From NCBI GenBank assembly GCA_007922195.1, contig ML681996.1, positions 16,048,313 to 16,112,312 of the forward strand: a DNA stretch of 64,000 nucleotides. Reading direction: 5' to 3'. The DNA is from Podocnemis expansa. Its lineage: Eukaryota; Chordata; Testudines; Podocnemididae. The notes under the pieces were generated by a model. It ran no database searches. It had not been told where the DNA came from and saw only the letters and a program-made list of their open reading frames with translations. The position numbers and the translations under genes are program-made. Shown piece by piece: positions 1-10,640 of this stretch; the first letter of the stretch is position 1, and every line of letters starts with the position of its first letter.

Positions 1-153
1 TCAGGTAGGTGATCTAAGGAGGTTTCCATGAATGAAAAATTGCAAGTTACTCCCTTTGCTGCCTACATCCCATGCTTGTGCAGGAGCCTATTTAGCATAT
101 ATATTCCATCATGTAAAGTCAATTTTCAAAGGCCCGGTAAGAACAATCTCTTT

Positions 154-557
154 GGCTATGTCTACACCCACATCGTTATCTTGAAATAAGTATTTTGAAA
201 TGAGTTATTTCAAAATAAAGTCCTTATTCTGAAATAAGTTAATTCAAATTAAGAAAATGTTAATTCGAATTAACAGAAAGCTGTTATTTCAAAATGGTTA
301 TTTCAAAATAAGGCCATTTGGACATGTTGTTTTGAAACAGTTGTTTCAAAACAATGGTGTTGTTTCGAAACAACATGTCCAAACGGACTTATTTCGAAAT
401 AACCATTTCGAAATAACAGCTGTTTCGAAATGACGGGTCTTATTTTGAAATGACAGAGCCCATCATTTCAAAATAAGAAAACGTCGCATGGACCTAATCT
501 TTTTTTATTTCAAAATAACGAGTGTTATTTCGAAATAAGAGATGTGTAGACATACCC
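154..557. mobile_element. Palindrome-rich MITE, copy 1 (TTTCGAAA type)
   Basis: Terminal inverted repeats GGCTATGTCTACAC (left) and GTGTAGACATACCC (right) are flanked by TTT on both sides (151-153, 558-560), a 3-bp target duplication. The interior is almost entirely short palindromes of the TTATTTCGAAATAA type, in both C/T variants, plus GTTTCGAAACAAC units. No coding sequence. A 3-bp duplication would suit a PIF/Harbinger-like origin, but the superfamily is not proven. Confidence 0.75.
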
Positions 558-720
558 TTTAAGATTAGGGACGGAACACTTCTAGGCTGTAAGAGGAACC
601 TGAAAAGAAATGCCATTGCCTCTGTTCCTACTACTTACTGAGTTTTATGCAGACTTTTACCCAGGGATGCAGGCCAGTGGGTTTGGTTTTAGGAGCACTT
701 CATTAACCTGCCAGTTAAGA

Positions 721-908
721 AGTGGTTAAAGTATAATCTGATGGGCCCTAGAACCTTCCTCATCTCTGGGCCTTTCTCCCATATTGTCCAGGCCCCCTTC
801 ATGCATGACTGGGCCTGATTTTTTTCTAGATTCTGGGATCTGGGCCCTGGAACTCTGGCTCGTCAGATTTGTGGGCTGTAGAACGCTTTCCAGCTTACTT
901 TAACCCCG
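721..908. mobile_element. hAT-type MITE (GGTTAAAGTA family)
   Basis: Ends AGTGGTTAAAGTATAA and TTACTTTAACCCC are inverted. The flanks AGTTAAGA (713-720) and GGTTAAGA (909-916) match at 7 of 8 bases as a target duplication. The interior, with GGGCCC runs, resembles the larger copy at 61766-62387. Confidence 0.65.
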
Positions 909-1360
909 GGTTAAGACTCACTATTAGGAGATTTGACCAAAATTACCAATGTGATTAGTGATTTTAGTTGCCTTTACTTTCTGATTGTGGGGGAGCTGAT
1001 TTTCAGACAGTGCTGTGTGTCCACCCTCTGAGTTGGGCAGTGCTGGGTGCCACAAAATTAAGGCACCAAAAAAAAAATCACTAGAATTTTTTAATTTTTT
1101 ACCCATATAATGTTCTGGCCTTATAAAGTAGAGCACTTATAAGGATGCTGTCCTAGGCAGCTGCAAATATTGATTCTTCTGTGCTTTGGACTATTTATTT
1201 TTCACATTACAGTTGCTGTCATTAATGGCCATGAAGAAGCATTGAGTGGGGACACAATAAGAGTTAAAGTGAGTGGTTTTCTTTGGTTCGTTCTGCTCCA
1301 AATAAACTCAGCCATGTACCGCAATGAAAACTAAAGTCTAGAGATGACTGTAGCTACATA

Positions 1361-1466
1361 TTTAAAATCAGATTTTGCCACCTTGACTCACATTTAGTTG
1401 TATTCTGAAGTATTCATGGAGTAAGATACTACTCAGTGTGCGTCAAGGTGGCAATATCTGATCTTA
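1361..1466. repeat. Long hairpin-forming inverted repeat
   Basis: Arms 1361-1392 and 1434-1466 pair over about 32 bp with three mismatches (centre GCCACCTTGACTCACA against TGTGCGTCAAGGTGGC); the 40-nt loop also pairs partly. A probable palindromic MITE; a related degenerate copy lies near 25980-26110. Confidence 0.65.
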
Positions 1467-1768
1467 AATAAAATGAAAACATCTGGATTCCACTTTGCTA
1501 TAAATAGGTTGAGTTTCCCCACTCCCCTGCCCCAATCTTAGTTAAAAACACTGGGCAACATCTCAGCTGGTATAGGCCATGGTAGTTTCATGGAAATGGA
1601 GGTATGTTGATTTATATCAGGGGAAGTTCTGTCTCATTGTATTTTTCAAGAGGACACCCTCAGAACCATTTTAGGTGAAGAATACTTTGGTTTAGTCAGG
1701 ACTATTTGTGACTAATTTTCTTTGATGTTTTAATATTGCTCGATGTATAGGCAGATGTTCTCACTCAC

Positions 1769-2013
1769 CGAAGATGATAAGCAGATGTAACCCGAGTTAC
1801 AGTAGCACTAGATGCTCTTCCTTTTTCTGTTGTATCTCCCTGTTTCCTTTTTTCTGGATTTGGCGGACAGGGTAGAATAACACTGACTGAGTTGTTAAAT
1901 GGCTGAGATGAAGGATGCTGTATATAAACCAATGGACTTGTAGACACTACTGACTGGTATACATCATATTTTGCCTTTAACATGGAAACCAGGGATGGCT
2001 CTACTGGCTGGAC
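1769..2013 (-). CDS. DTHD1: DTHD1 exon E (last exon in the window)
   Basis: 245 nt between acceptor TTGCTATATATAG|GTC and donor ATCTTCG|GTGAGT. It begins VQPVEPSLVSMLKAKYDVYQ, then SVVSTSPLVYIQHPSSQPF, a Pro/Cys strand (SVILPCPPNPEKRK) and a basic tail ending near TVTRVTSAYHL. The Ser-Pro-Leu-Val-Tyr-Ile-Gln-His-Pro run followed by an Ile-Leu-Pro-Cys strand resembles the second beta-sandwich (UPA-like) start in the same protein group. The exon ends in phase 2, so the next exon must start with one base of a codon. No convincing continuation was found in positions 1-1768, so the rest of the gene, including the death domain, is expected outside the window. Confidence 0.83.
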
Positions 2014-2261
2014 CTATATATAGCAAGAAACAGAACAATTAATTTATAATTATCTAAAACAATATTGCTTTTTTAAAAAATGATGTTAGTTTAATTTTAG
2101 GAACTGAAGAAGAGCCTTATTTCACAAAATCTTTCCATTTTTTTAATAGAGAAGCTCTAGATGTTTTCATGTAACTGTAACAAAAAGCTCTAAGATTCTT
2201 CCTTTCTCTGTCATTTTACCCCATGTGCAACCAAGTGCTTTTCAACAGTGCCAACAAAAAC

Positions 2262-2281
2262 TTGTTGTTGTTGTTGTTGTT
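2262..2281 (+). repeat. (TTG)n microsatellite
   Basis: Six to seven TTG units in the DTHD1 intron between exons D and E. Confidence 0.9.
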
Positions 2282-3793
2282 CATTAAAGAACTTGGATTC
2301 CTACTTGGATTGTGTGTGATTGTCTTAGAATGTAGAATGCATACACTACCTTTTTGTCTATATTCCTATTTGCCACAATTTTTAACCCATGCTAGGTCTG
2401 ATTTAACTTGTCAATATTTCCATTTACATATTATATCTGGGCCAAATCTTGAGGCTTTTAGTCAGATTAAACTTTCACTGACTATACTAGAAGTTATGCT
2501 TGAAAGAGAATGGAACTGAGGCCAAGAGTACTTGGATCATTATTAAAGGTAATTTTTTTACAAATATTTTTCAGTCAGGTACTCTTGATGAACCAGATCA
2601 GTTAAGGTACAAGGGAGCTGGTTTTATTTCCCAGATTCTCTGTTCCTAGCACAACAGCCTTCTGACTCTTTAACTTTGGGCCATCTGGTTATAATCCTCT
2701 AGGGGCAACATATTACCTGGGAATAGCTGAAGCATATCACATTCCTGCTTTCCCTATACTAGAAACATCCTCTGTGCTTGTGACTACAGAGAGGAAGGTA
2801 TAGGAACTTGCTATATTGGCTCTGTGCTTGTGGTGGACATCCACAGGTATTCCCAAAATAGGATTTATAGAGAGAAGAATCCTCCTTTGCACTGTCAGAT
2901 GTTCACAAAGGGACTAGATCAGTGTAGAGAATTTGCCCCATAGAATACACCACTGTGTAGATTTCACATACTATAGATTTTTGTTTCCAATAATAATAAT
3001 TAATAATTAACAATCTTGTTTCCCAGAATATAGCAAGCATACAAGTAGCTACTTTTATTACTGCAGATGACATTTACTATGGCACTAAATGTTTTTAATA
3101 AATGTTACCTATATTTTTGGCACCACTCAGAAATGAAGTGATTGATCTTTTCTTTCAGATACATATTGCAGACTTTCATGTAAAGCAGCAAGGAAGTCTA
3201 CATACTTATGCTTATAAAGGTATTACTATTCCTCAAGGGTTCTACTCTGTAGAAAGGCTAATTGTGTAGGTAAGCAACCTATTGTAAGTGGCTTTCTTAA
3301 TAGTCTCAAAATGTGAAGTTAAAAATAACAATGTGTTCTGCTTTTACTTCATGCTTAAGATGAAATGATCCATATCACATAGATTTGACTTCCTCATTCA
3401 TCTGTGTGAAACACATACATGTTATGCTCAAGTGGGTAGGTTTTTTTCAGGGGCACTTTACATGAATGTTAACAGGTTGGAATCTATCTCTCCGTTGTAG
3501 TCAGATATCAGGTAAGTCTCACATTGTATCTGAACCTTATTCTAGCCCCTGAGCAGGATTATGGGCTGTAATGAACTAGCTCTACACAATTGTGAACATC
3601 CTGGCCAAAACTCTACCCTTTCTTAGTTTCCTTTCAGGTTGACCTGTTTAGAGTTGACATGAAGCCCTCCTCTGTTATGCATAAGGATTACAGAGTCCCT
3701 TGAATATCCCAGCTGTCTATGCAGTAAAATCATAGCTATAGCACTGTTTGGAGGTCTTTGTAATTATGATGGGTTTCTCTTTGGAATTACTCA

Positions 3794-4048
<255 letters not shown>

Positions 4049-4630
4049 TTATTAGTGGATTATCATTTCCAGAGGATGAACTATATTCTGAGAAGTAAAA
4101 TGAAGATAACTTAAATGTTGTCACCATTTTGACAGCCTGGCTTCCCATTGTGTTACTGCAGGAGCTTTCACTTGGATGTACTGAAATCAGTGAAATCGCA
4201 TAACATGAAACTGAAGTAATCTAATGATGAATCAGTCTGTCATTAATGAAGTACTTCTCCAGTTACTGTTTCTTAAAAAAGATAACTAGTGATTTTTGTA
4301 TCCAACCAACCATGAGGGTCCTTGGAGAGAGAAAATACCAATTTATTCTAGAAAAAAAAATCAGGCTAGAGCCTCACTGAATGAAATTATGCCCTGAGTT
4401 TAAGCAGGTTTTGGTCAGCTTTATGCCTCCCTATCTTGGGGGTTGTTCTGGAGGAGTGAATTAGCATCTGAAGTTTGAAGCATCTAAAATTAGTGCTCAC
4501 CTTAGAAAACATGGGTCTTCATATTTAGATAACCTTAGAGATGCACAACATTCATGATGGAAAGCCTGGCTTATTAATCACTGCTTTAATTGCAAAATTC
4601 AACTCAACCTTATCTATTAAGCCACAGCAA

Positions 4631-4948
4631 TGGGAGTCCTGTGGCACCTTAAAGACTAACAAAATTCTTCAGGCATCTGACAAAGTAGGTTGCAGCCCAC
4701 AAAAGCTTATGCCCAAAGAACTTTATTAGTCTTTAAGGTGCCACAGAACTTCTGTTGTTTTTGCTGTGTACAGACTAATACGGCCCCCTTATTAAAAACT
4801 TATTGGAACTTAAAAACCACGGGAGTCTTGTGGCACCTCAAAGATGGGCATAAGCTTTCATTGACTCCATCTGACAAAGTGAGTTTGACCCCATGAAAAC
4901 TTATGCCCAAAGAAATGTGTTAGGCTTTAAGGTGCCACAGGACTCTTG
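4631..4948. repeat. GACTAACA dispersed repeat, two units
   Basis: GGGAGTCCTGTGGCACCTTA + AAGACTAAC is followed 70 bp later by its inverse (TTAGTCTTTAAGGTGCCACA), then a second unit with the same layout at 4818-4948. The right arm is split by the MITE at 4949-5348 and resumes at 5349. A non-coding, foldback-type repeat probably derived from a DNA transposon. Confidence 0.75.
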
Positions 4949-5348
4949 GGCTATGCCTACACTGCCAAATTAGTCCGGACTAATTTGGGCCATGGTCACA
5001 CTAGCCTTTCCCTAGTCCAAACTAAATTTCTTAGTTCAGAGTAGGCAAAGGTTAGTCCGAACTAATAAATACGACTGGTTAGTTCAGACTAGCCAGCTTA
5101 GTTCAAACTTTAGTTCAAACTAAGCACAGGCAATGCACAAAATAAGAAGTTCAAACTAAGCCATTAGTTTGAACTAGCCACGCATTCTGGTTTGAACTAA
5201 AAAGTTAGTTCAAACTAGGATGCCCAGCTAGTTTGAACTAAAAAGCTGCACTTAGTCTGAACTAGTCTGAGGCTAGTTTGGACTAATATCAGGCTATTTT
5301 AGTTCAGACTAGCAAGTCCAAACTAAAATGTCAGATGTAGACATAGCC
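4949..5348. mobile_element. Palindrome-rich MITE, copy 2 (TTAGTTCGAACTAA type)
   Basis: Ends GGCTATGCCTACAC and GTAGACATAGCC, with TTG duplicated on both sides (4946-4948, 5349-5351). The core is made of AGTTCGAACTA- and TTAGTCCGGACTAA-like palindromes rather than the ATTTCGAAAT units of copy 1, so it is a related subfamily. It has split an older GACTAACA-repeat copy: the host sequence resumes exactly (GGACTC-TTG | TTG-TTTTTATTGATAC). Confidence 0.75.
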
Positions 5349-5467
5349 TTGTTGTTTTTATTGATACTTACTCTTTGTGTATGGCCTTTTAACCATTTGC
5401 GTACTCCTTTTATAGCAGTTTCTTCTATACCATATTTCCCTAGTTATTTCACCTCATGTGAGAATAA

Positions 5468-6322
5468 ATCAAAAATCTTACTAAGTGGGACCTAGACAAA
5501 TTGGAGGATTGGGCCAAACAAAATCTCATGAAGTTCAACAAGGAAAAGTGCAAAGTGCTGCACTTAGGATGGAAACATAGCATGTACTGCTATAGGCTGG
5601 GGACTGATCAGCTATGTAGCAGCACTGTAGAAAAGGACCTGGGGGTTATGGTGGATGGGAAGCTGGTTGTGAGTCAACAATGTTCTCTTGTTGCCAAAAA
5701 AGCCAATGGCATATTGGACTGCATCAGTAGGAGTGTTGCCAGCAGATCGAGGGATGTGATTATTCCCCTCTATTCAGTGTTGGTGAAGCCACATCTGGAA
5801 TACTGTGTCCAGTTTTGGGCTCCCCACTACAGAAAGGATGTTGACTAATTTTTAGAAAGAGTTCAGCAGAGGGCAGCAAAAAGGATTAGAGGGCTCGGGC
5901 ACATGACTTTTGAGGAGAGACTGAAGGAACTTTGGCTTATTTACCAGTAGTCTGCAGAAAAGAAGACTGAAGGGGGATTTGACAGCAACCTTCATCTGCT
6001 TTGAAGGGGTGCTCCAAAGAGGAGGGAGCTAGGCTGTTCTCAGTAGTAATAGAGAACTGAATAAGGAGCAATGGTTGCAAGCTGCAGCAGGGTGGTCAAG
6101 GTTGGATATTAAGAAAAACTTTCTCACTAGGAGGATGATGAAGCATTGGAATGGGTCACCTAGAGAGGTGGTGGAATCTCCATCTTTGGAAACATTTAAG
6201 GGCTGGTTAGACTAAACCCTGGCTGAGATGATTTACTGGGAGTGGTCCTGTTTTTAGGAGAGGGTTGGACTAGATGACCTCATGAGGTCCCTTTCAGCCC
6301 TATGATTCTATGATTCTATAAC
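5468..6322 (+). mobile_element. CR1 LINE, 5'-truncated, 3' end intact
   Basis: Contains the C-terminal part of a CR1 reverse transcriptase (frame 5501-5848, with KCKVLHLG, EKDLGVMVD, VVIIPLYS-like and HLEYCVQFWAPHYRKDVD motifs). A 3' region follows, ending in the typical GGACTAGATGACCTCATGAG...TATGATTCTATGATTCTAT octamer tail. The frame stops at 5848, so it cannot move itself. Confidence 0.9.
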
Positions 6323-6324
6323 TG

Positions 6325-6468
6325 TAGTTTCCACTTCATGCAGCTGATGAGGTGGGTTGGAGCCCACAAAAGATTATGCCTAAATAAATCTGTTAGTCTT
6401 CAAGGTGCCAAAGGACTCCCGTTGTTTTTGCTGTACACAGACTAACATGGCTACCCGTCTAGAAATTT
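6325..6468. repeat. GACTAACA dispersed repeat
   Basis: Contains GCTGATGAGGTGGGTTGGAG, TGTTAGTCTTCAAGGTGCCA and CAGACTAACATGGCTACCCG. It lies at the 3' end of DTHD1 exon C's intron and adjoins the CR1 tail. Confidence 0.75.
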
Positions 6469-6535
6469 TTACCATATTGGAATTTATTAAGCCACAATAG
6501 ACACTTTCATAAACCTCAGATAAGAATTTACAAAC

Positions 6536-6866
6536 CTTTTGGTTTCCCTGGTATCCTTCAAAAGAAATGGGAGTTAAGTAACTTGATTGGAAGCTCGTAT
6601 CAGTCACCTTCACCATGATCTCTCGATAATTTCCTCTGTAGCGTGAAGCGTATGGGATTGCAATTTTTATAGGAAAAGTGATTACTTTACCAGAGTCAAA
6701 ACATTCAACACTGATGATGTTGCTGACCAGTTCCTCAGAATCTTCCACCAACAAGGAACTCATGTCATTGATGATCCTGCATACTAAATTTTCTATAGTG
6801 ATAGAAGGACCTGTTGTATAACAGGCAACTTCTGGTTCAGTCTTGCCACTCATTTCTGCTAGAAAT
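6536..6866 (-). CDS. DTHD1: DTHD1 exon C, start of the conserved beta-rich region
   Basis: 331 nt between a good acceptor (TTTTCCTGCAG|A) and donor AAAAG|GTTTGT. One base completes the codon from exon B, then 110 codons run in frame. The segment from about residue 20 contains ITIENLVCRIINDMSSLLVE, then ECFDSGKVITFPIKIAIPYA, followed by RGNYREIMVKVTD. The alternating hydrophobic pattern with a Gly-Lys-Val turn resembles the ZU5-like beta-sandwich regions of the UNC5/ankyrin/PIDD group, which fits DTHD1. That fold assignment is inference. Reading through the donor leads into a GACTAACA repeat, so the open frame ends shortly after the splice site. The exon has no frameshift or stop. Confidence 0.8.
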
Positions 6867-7138
6867 CTGCAGGAAAATACAGAGCATTATTCTCTGAAGG
6901 GGGAGGTTGTTTGTCTTGTATTATCTAAGAAATAGAGCAATTAATAGATGCATTTAGTATATTTAAATAATAAATACAGCCAAATTATCCACTTATCTTT
7001 TCAGTTCTCATAAAGCACAGGGAATTCATCAATAATAACTTGCATTAAGTAACACGTGTAGGCCCTGAAAAAATGTGGCATTTATTAAAAATTTATACTT
7101 TAGAAATTATTGGAGAGCTGCCTAATTTTGGTTCATGA

Positions 7139-7193
7139 TCCAAAACTCATTAAAATAATGGAAGTTTTTTTACTGATTTTAATGAGTTTTGGA
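7139..7193. repeat. Short perfect inverted repeat
   Basis: TCCAAAACTCATTAAAAT at 7139-7156 is the exact reverse complement of 7176-7193, with a 19-nt loop. It lies in the 533-bp intron between DTHD1 exons B and C. Confidence 0.75.
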
Positions 7194-7399
7194 CCTCACC
7201 TTTTATGACCTCAAGATTTCAGGAAACTACATTTTAACAATTTTTTATTAAGAGTCAATTTTTTATTAAGTGTCTACACTAAAGTGTGATCTGCTCTTTA
7301 TGCGTGTTCAATGGCTGGAGTGCATGCAGATACGTGTTTACAAATAGTCAACTTTTGAGTACACATTTCTGTTCTTACAAAGGAAAACCACGTACGTAC

Positions 7400-8223
7400 T
7401 CTTTGTTGATCCAGAGACTTGATCTTTCCAGTTCTTCTGAATAATTCGTTGAAGAATTCTTGGCAGGATTATTCCATATATTCTCCAACTTTACAGACTC
7501 ATTTGTGTTATTTCTGTTGCTCCTTGTAATCTCATACATTTCCTCCTTTTTGTTACCTTTTGCTTCTTCACATGAATTCTCTGTTGGTTTGTGATCTTCA
7601 TATTCCATCTGGGCTGTGGGTTCTTCATTTACTGTCTGTTCTTGATCAGAAGGATGAATTACGGACCTATTACAAATATCTTTTGACCTTCCAGAGACAA
7701 TCATATCACCTCCATTGTACCCAGGAACTTCTTGAAAAGTTCTGTTTAGGCATTTCTTACTACAAGATCTTGCTCCATGAGTTTCGTCCTTGTTGTAATC
7801 TCTTTGTTCTGTTCGTGAACTCTGAAGTAGCTTCTGATCTCTATTTTCCATTAGCTCTGGGGATTCTCTGCTTATTGCCTGTTCTTGATCAGATTCATTT
7901 CCACTTGATATAGCCATTTCTTTTTCCACTCTTTTGTTTTCACTTGACTGGACCTGGTGAAAGTTCAGACTTTCACCTTCACTCATGAGAGAAGTTACAT
8001 GGACTGGCTGACTAACACTACCAGATACTTCCTCATAATGTGGCTTTTCTCCTTGATACACATCTGTTTCACTGTAAACATCTTGGACAGTTTGGGACTG
8101 AGATTTATCATCATGTCTGCATCTAATATCATAAAAATGTTTTTTTTTCCTTTTGGAGATGTGTAACTGTATCCAGCAAGAGTTCATTTATTTTCTGAAG
8201 ACAGTCCACAAGACTGATGATCT
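7400..8223 (-). CDS. DTHD1: DTHD1 exon B, acidic low-complexity region, possible frame break in A9
   Basis: The exon opens after a strong acceptor (TTTTTCCCCCTAG at about 8236-8224). Its first 27 codons read IISLVDCLQKINELLLDTVT and continue in heptad style, matching the helical character of exon A and its phase 1 end. An A9 run on the minus strand (about 8140-8148) then shifts the frame by one. The remaining ~240 codons are open in the neighbouring frame and are hydrophilic, rich in Ser, Glu, Asn and Gln, with a loosely repeated motif (SDQEQAISRESPELMENRD and a related SDQEQTVNEEPTAQMEYED). That points to a disordered linker containing a duplicated ~90-residue unit. The end is AAAGA|GTACGT, phase 2, giving a Glu codon across the junction to exon C. 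With eight A residues the whole exon would be in frame. Alternatively splicing could enter at an internal acceptor (GATGCAG, exon from 8116). Confidence 0.7.
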
Positions 8224-8312
8224 CTAGGGGGAAAAATGTAATGAGTTGAATGTCACTGTGAAATATTAGTGATAGTGTGCAAAAAAAGTCAATACATACA
8301 GTAGAGGGGCAA

Positions 8313-8402
8313 GGTGGTGAGGTAATATATTTTACTGGACCAATTTCTGTTGATAAGGGACAAGCTTTTAAGTCCCACAGAGCTGCTCTTCAGATCTGTG
8401 AC
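8313..8402. repeat. Dispersed repeat (GGTGAGGTAATAT)
   Basis: AAGGTGGTGAGGTAATATAT then TGGACCAATTTCTG and AGCTGCTCTTCAGATCTG. A degenerate relative occurs at 38385-38475 (GTGAAGTAATACCTTGTATT). Confidence 0.6.
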
Positions 8403-9089
8403 AGATACTCAGAGACATGAAGAATAGTTCTATGTGGCTTGACAGCTTTTCTCTCTTTCATCAACAGAAGTTACTCTCTCTCATATCCTGGGAACAGTAT
8501 GGCTACCACTTCTCAGCCTAATACATACACAAACTCTGCACATCTCCATAGTAACGTGCAGGTAATTTATGTATCTGCCACATATTGGATAATATATTCT
8601 GTCTCTTTTCTTTCATTTTTTATTTAATACACAATATAATATTTATTTCTACAGCAAAATGAATTTGAGTGACTTAGTCGCCAGTTCTTCATAAACTGAC
8701 ATTCATGACTATGGTCCCAGCCCTTCCAGTACTCCTAATTAATATTAGCTTAATGATCAGATGGTAGCTAAATTCTTGATGACAACCAATCCAAGTCACA
8801 AAACTGCTGCATAATAGCTGCAATTAACTCAGAAGCAGTCCAATATTCAATCTTAATCACTTTTCTATTGGTAAGGCTTCCATCTCTAAGGTGCTGAGCA
8901 CTCTGGCCTTGAGCCAGAAAAACCATTAAGCATGTGAGTCAATCCAATGAAGTGGCTGGTTAAAGTCTCATGTAGCTGCACTAAGGACTTTGCAGTATCA
9001 AACCCTAGACATAATGGAGATTTCTTCTGGTGGAAGCTAACAATACTACTAAAATAGTACGTAGAAATGAACAACTTGGTTGCTATTCC

Positions 9090-9800
9090 CATAATACCTG
9101 TGTGACAGGGAGAGCAATTTCTTGCCTTATCCTTAGGACAATTAACTGAATTAAGTTTGTGTCTTTGAGGCTCATAGTATTATATGAATTGCTTATGTAG
9201 CCTCTTAAAGAGGGAGAAATGAAAGATGTGAGTTTCAATGAACTGTATTGAACAATGTGCCAGACAAGAATGGATTTATGAAACTGTAGCAAGATGATTT
9301 CTCCAGTCTGGACTTGAAGGGTTTAAAAGCCCAGAAAGTGGTGTGGCCAATGGGAGGGAGCAGAGGGCTGCAGGGTCAGTTAGGGGCCTGGAGCCTGTAT
9401 AAAGACAGGTTTGCAACACCTGCTCTGAGTAGTTTGCCCCAGACCCGTGAAGAGGAAGGTTGTGCTGTCAGTGGGGCTGAGGGAGATACAACCTTGAACA
9501 GGTCACAGGGGCCATGCCACAGTTTGGCTAGACTGTAGCCTTGATACAAGGGCAACAGGTGTCTCAGGAGGTGTGGATGTTACCCAGGGGACCTGGTAAG
9601 GCACAGGCTGAACAGGAGTGAGGGGGTCGAGGTGGCATTCAGATGGAGCATGTAAGATCCCTGGGCCATCACCTGGAGACGTGGGTTGGCCTAGGTCCCG
9701 CAGGCCTCCCTGAGACTCTCAGTGGGTGGAGAGTCCACATGTGAGTGGTGAATGGACAGTGGTGGCCACTGATACAAGTGGGCTGGCTGGAACTGTACTA
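9090..9800. repeat. Possible LTR-like fragment
   Basis: A TATAAAG box at 9398 and a run of GAGGGAG/CAGGGT sequence without coding content. The reading from 9314 is short and unconvincing. Assignment is tentative; 20875-21420 has a similar flavour. Confidence 0.2.
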
Positions 9801-9867
9801 TGTCCATGACTCATTGTATTGATTTTATGGCTGCCCCTCCCAGGCCATCACTTAAGTATGAAAGGAA

Positions 9868-10640
9868 TGTTAAGGGGAGCAGATGGCCCCCTTCAACTTA
9901 ACTAGATGGCCCCCTTGAACTTAACTGGATGGCCGTTACCACCCTGAGTGCGCATTGTTCTTGCAGGGCTTGGTGTAGGTGGGCTCTGCCTGATTGCAAG
10001 GTCCTGCAAGGTATGACTCATACCACCATTGTTCTCTGCATTCCCTGTAATCAGGGAAAGGCAGGAAAAACAGCTTAAAAGCTCTGGTCCTGGGGGGCTC
10101 AGGCAGGAAGGTCCCCAAGACACCCTGCCTGGCCTGATCAACCAGAAGCTGACCTCCTCCGCTCAATGAGTTCTTCCCTGAGCGTATCCCACGTTTAACC
10201 TGCCGGCCTGAGTACGAGTCTCTCCTGCCTGTAATGCTGCTGCTGCTGCTGCTAGGGATGGTAAGAGCCTGCCCTGCAGTTTTTCTTTAAAGATTAAAAT
10301 TACTTTGTTTTTCTAGCTGCTGCTTTGAAACTGTTTTTCCCAGCTTTACAGGCTCGTGTGTATCTTTTGCCTTCACCTTTCCTTTCTGTGTCTGTAATTA
10401 CCTGCTGCTACTCTGTATTACGCAGTGTATCTCTTTCTTCTGAACTGTTTGAACTGGTGTTAAAAGTATCATCGTGTGTTGCAACATTGTATAAAGTTAA
10501 TTGGTAGCCTTAGTAGTATCAAGTTAGATGGTAAGATTGTTTCCTTTAGTTTGTAGCCTTTAGAGTTGTTTAAGTTGCTTTTGCTCTCCCCTCTGTAACT
10601 TCCCCAACTTGAATAAAACTTCCTCTTCTTAAACCTTTCC
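9868..10640 (+). mobile_element. LTR-like sequence with poly(A) signal
   Basis: Starts TGTTAAGGGGAGCAGATGGC with a 23-bp unit (GATGGCCCCCTTCAACTTAA) repeated twice and a third partial copy at 9882-9935, a (CTG)6 run at 10234-10253 and AATAAA at 10612. U3-type repeats followed by a polyadenylation signal suggest a solo retroviral or Gypsy-type LTR, but no terminal CA or target duplication is fixed. Confidence 0.35.

Noticed and set aside
1213..1268. Plus-strand exon-like segment (TTACAG acceptor, short open frame, AAA|GTGAGT donor)
   Set aside because: Only 18 codons, antisense to DTHD1, no family recognised and no partner exon; likely chance.
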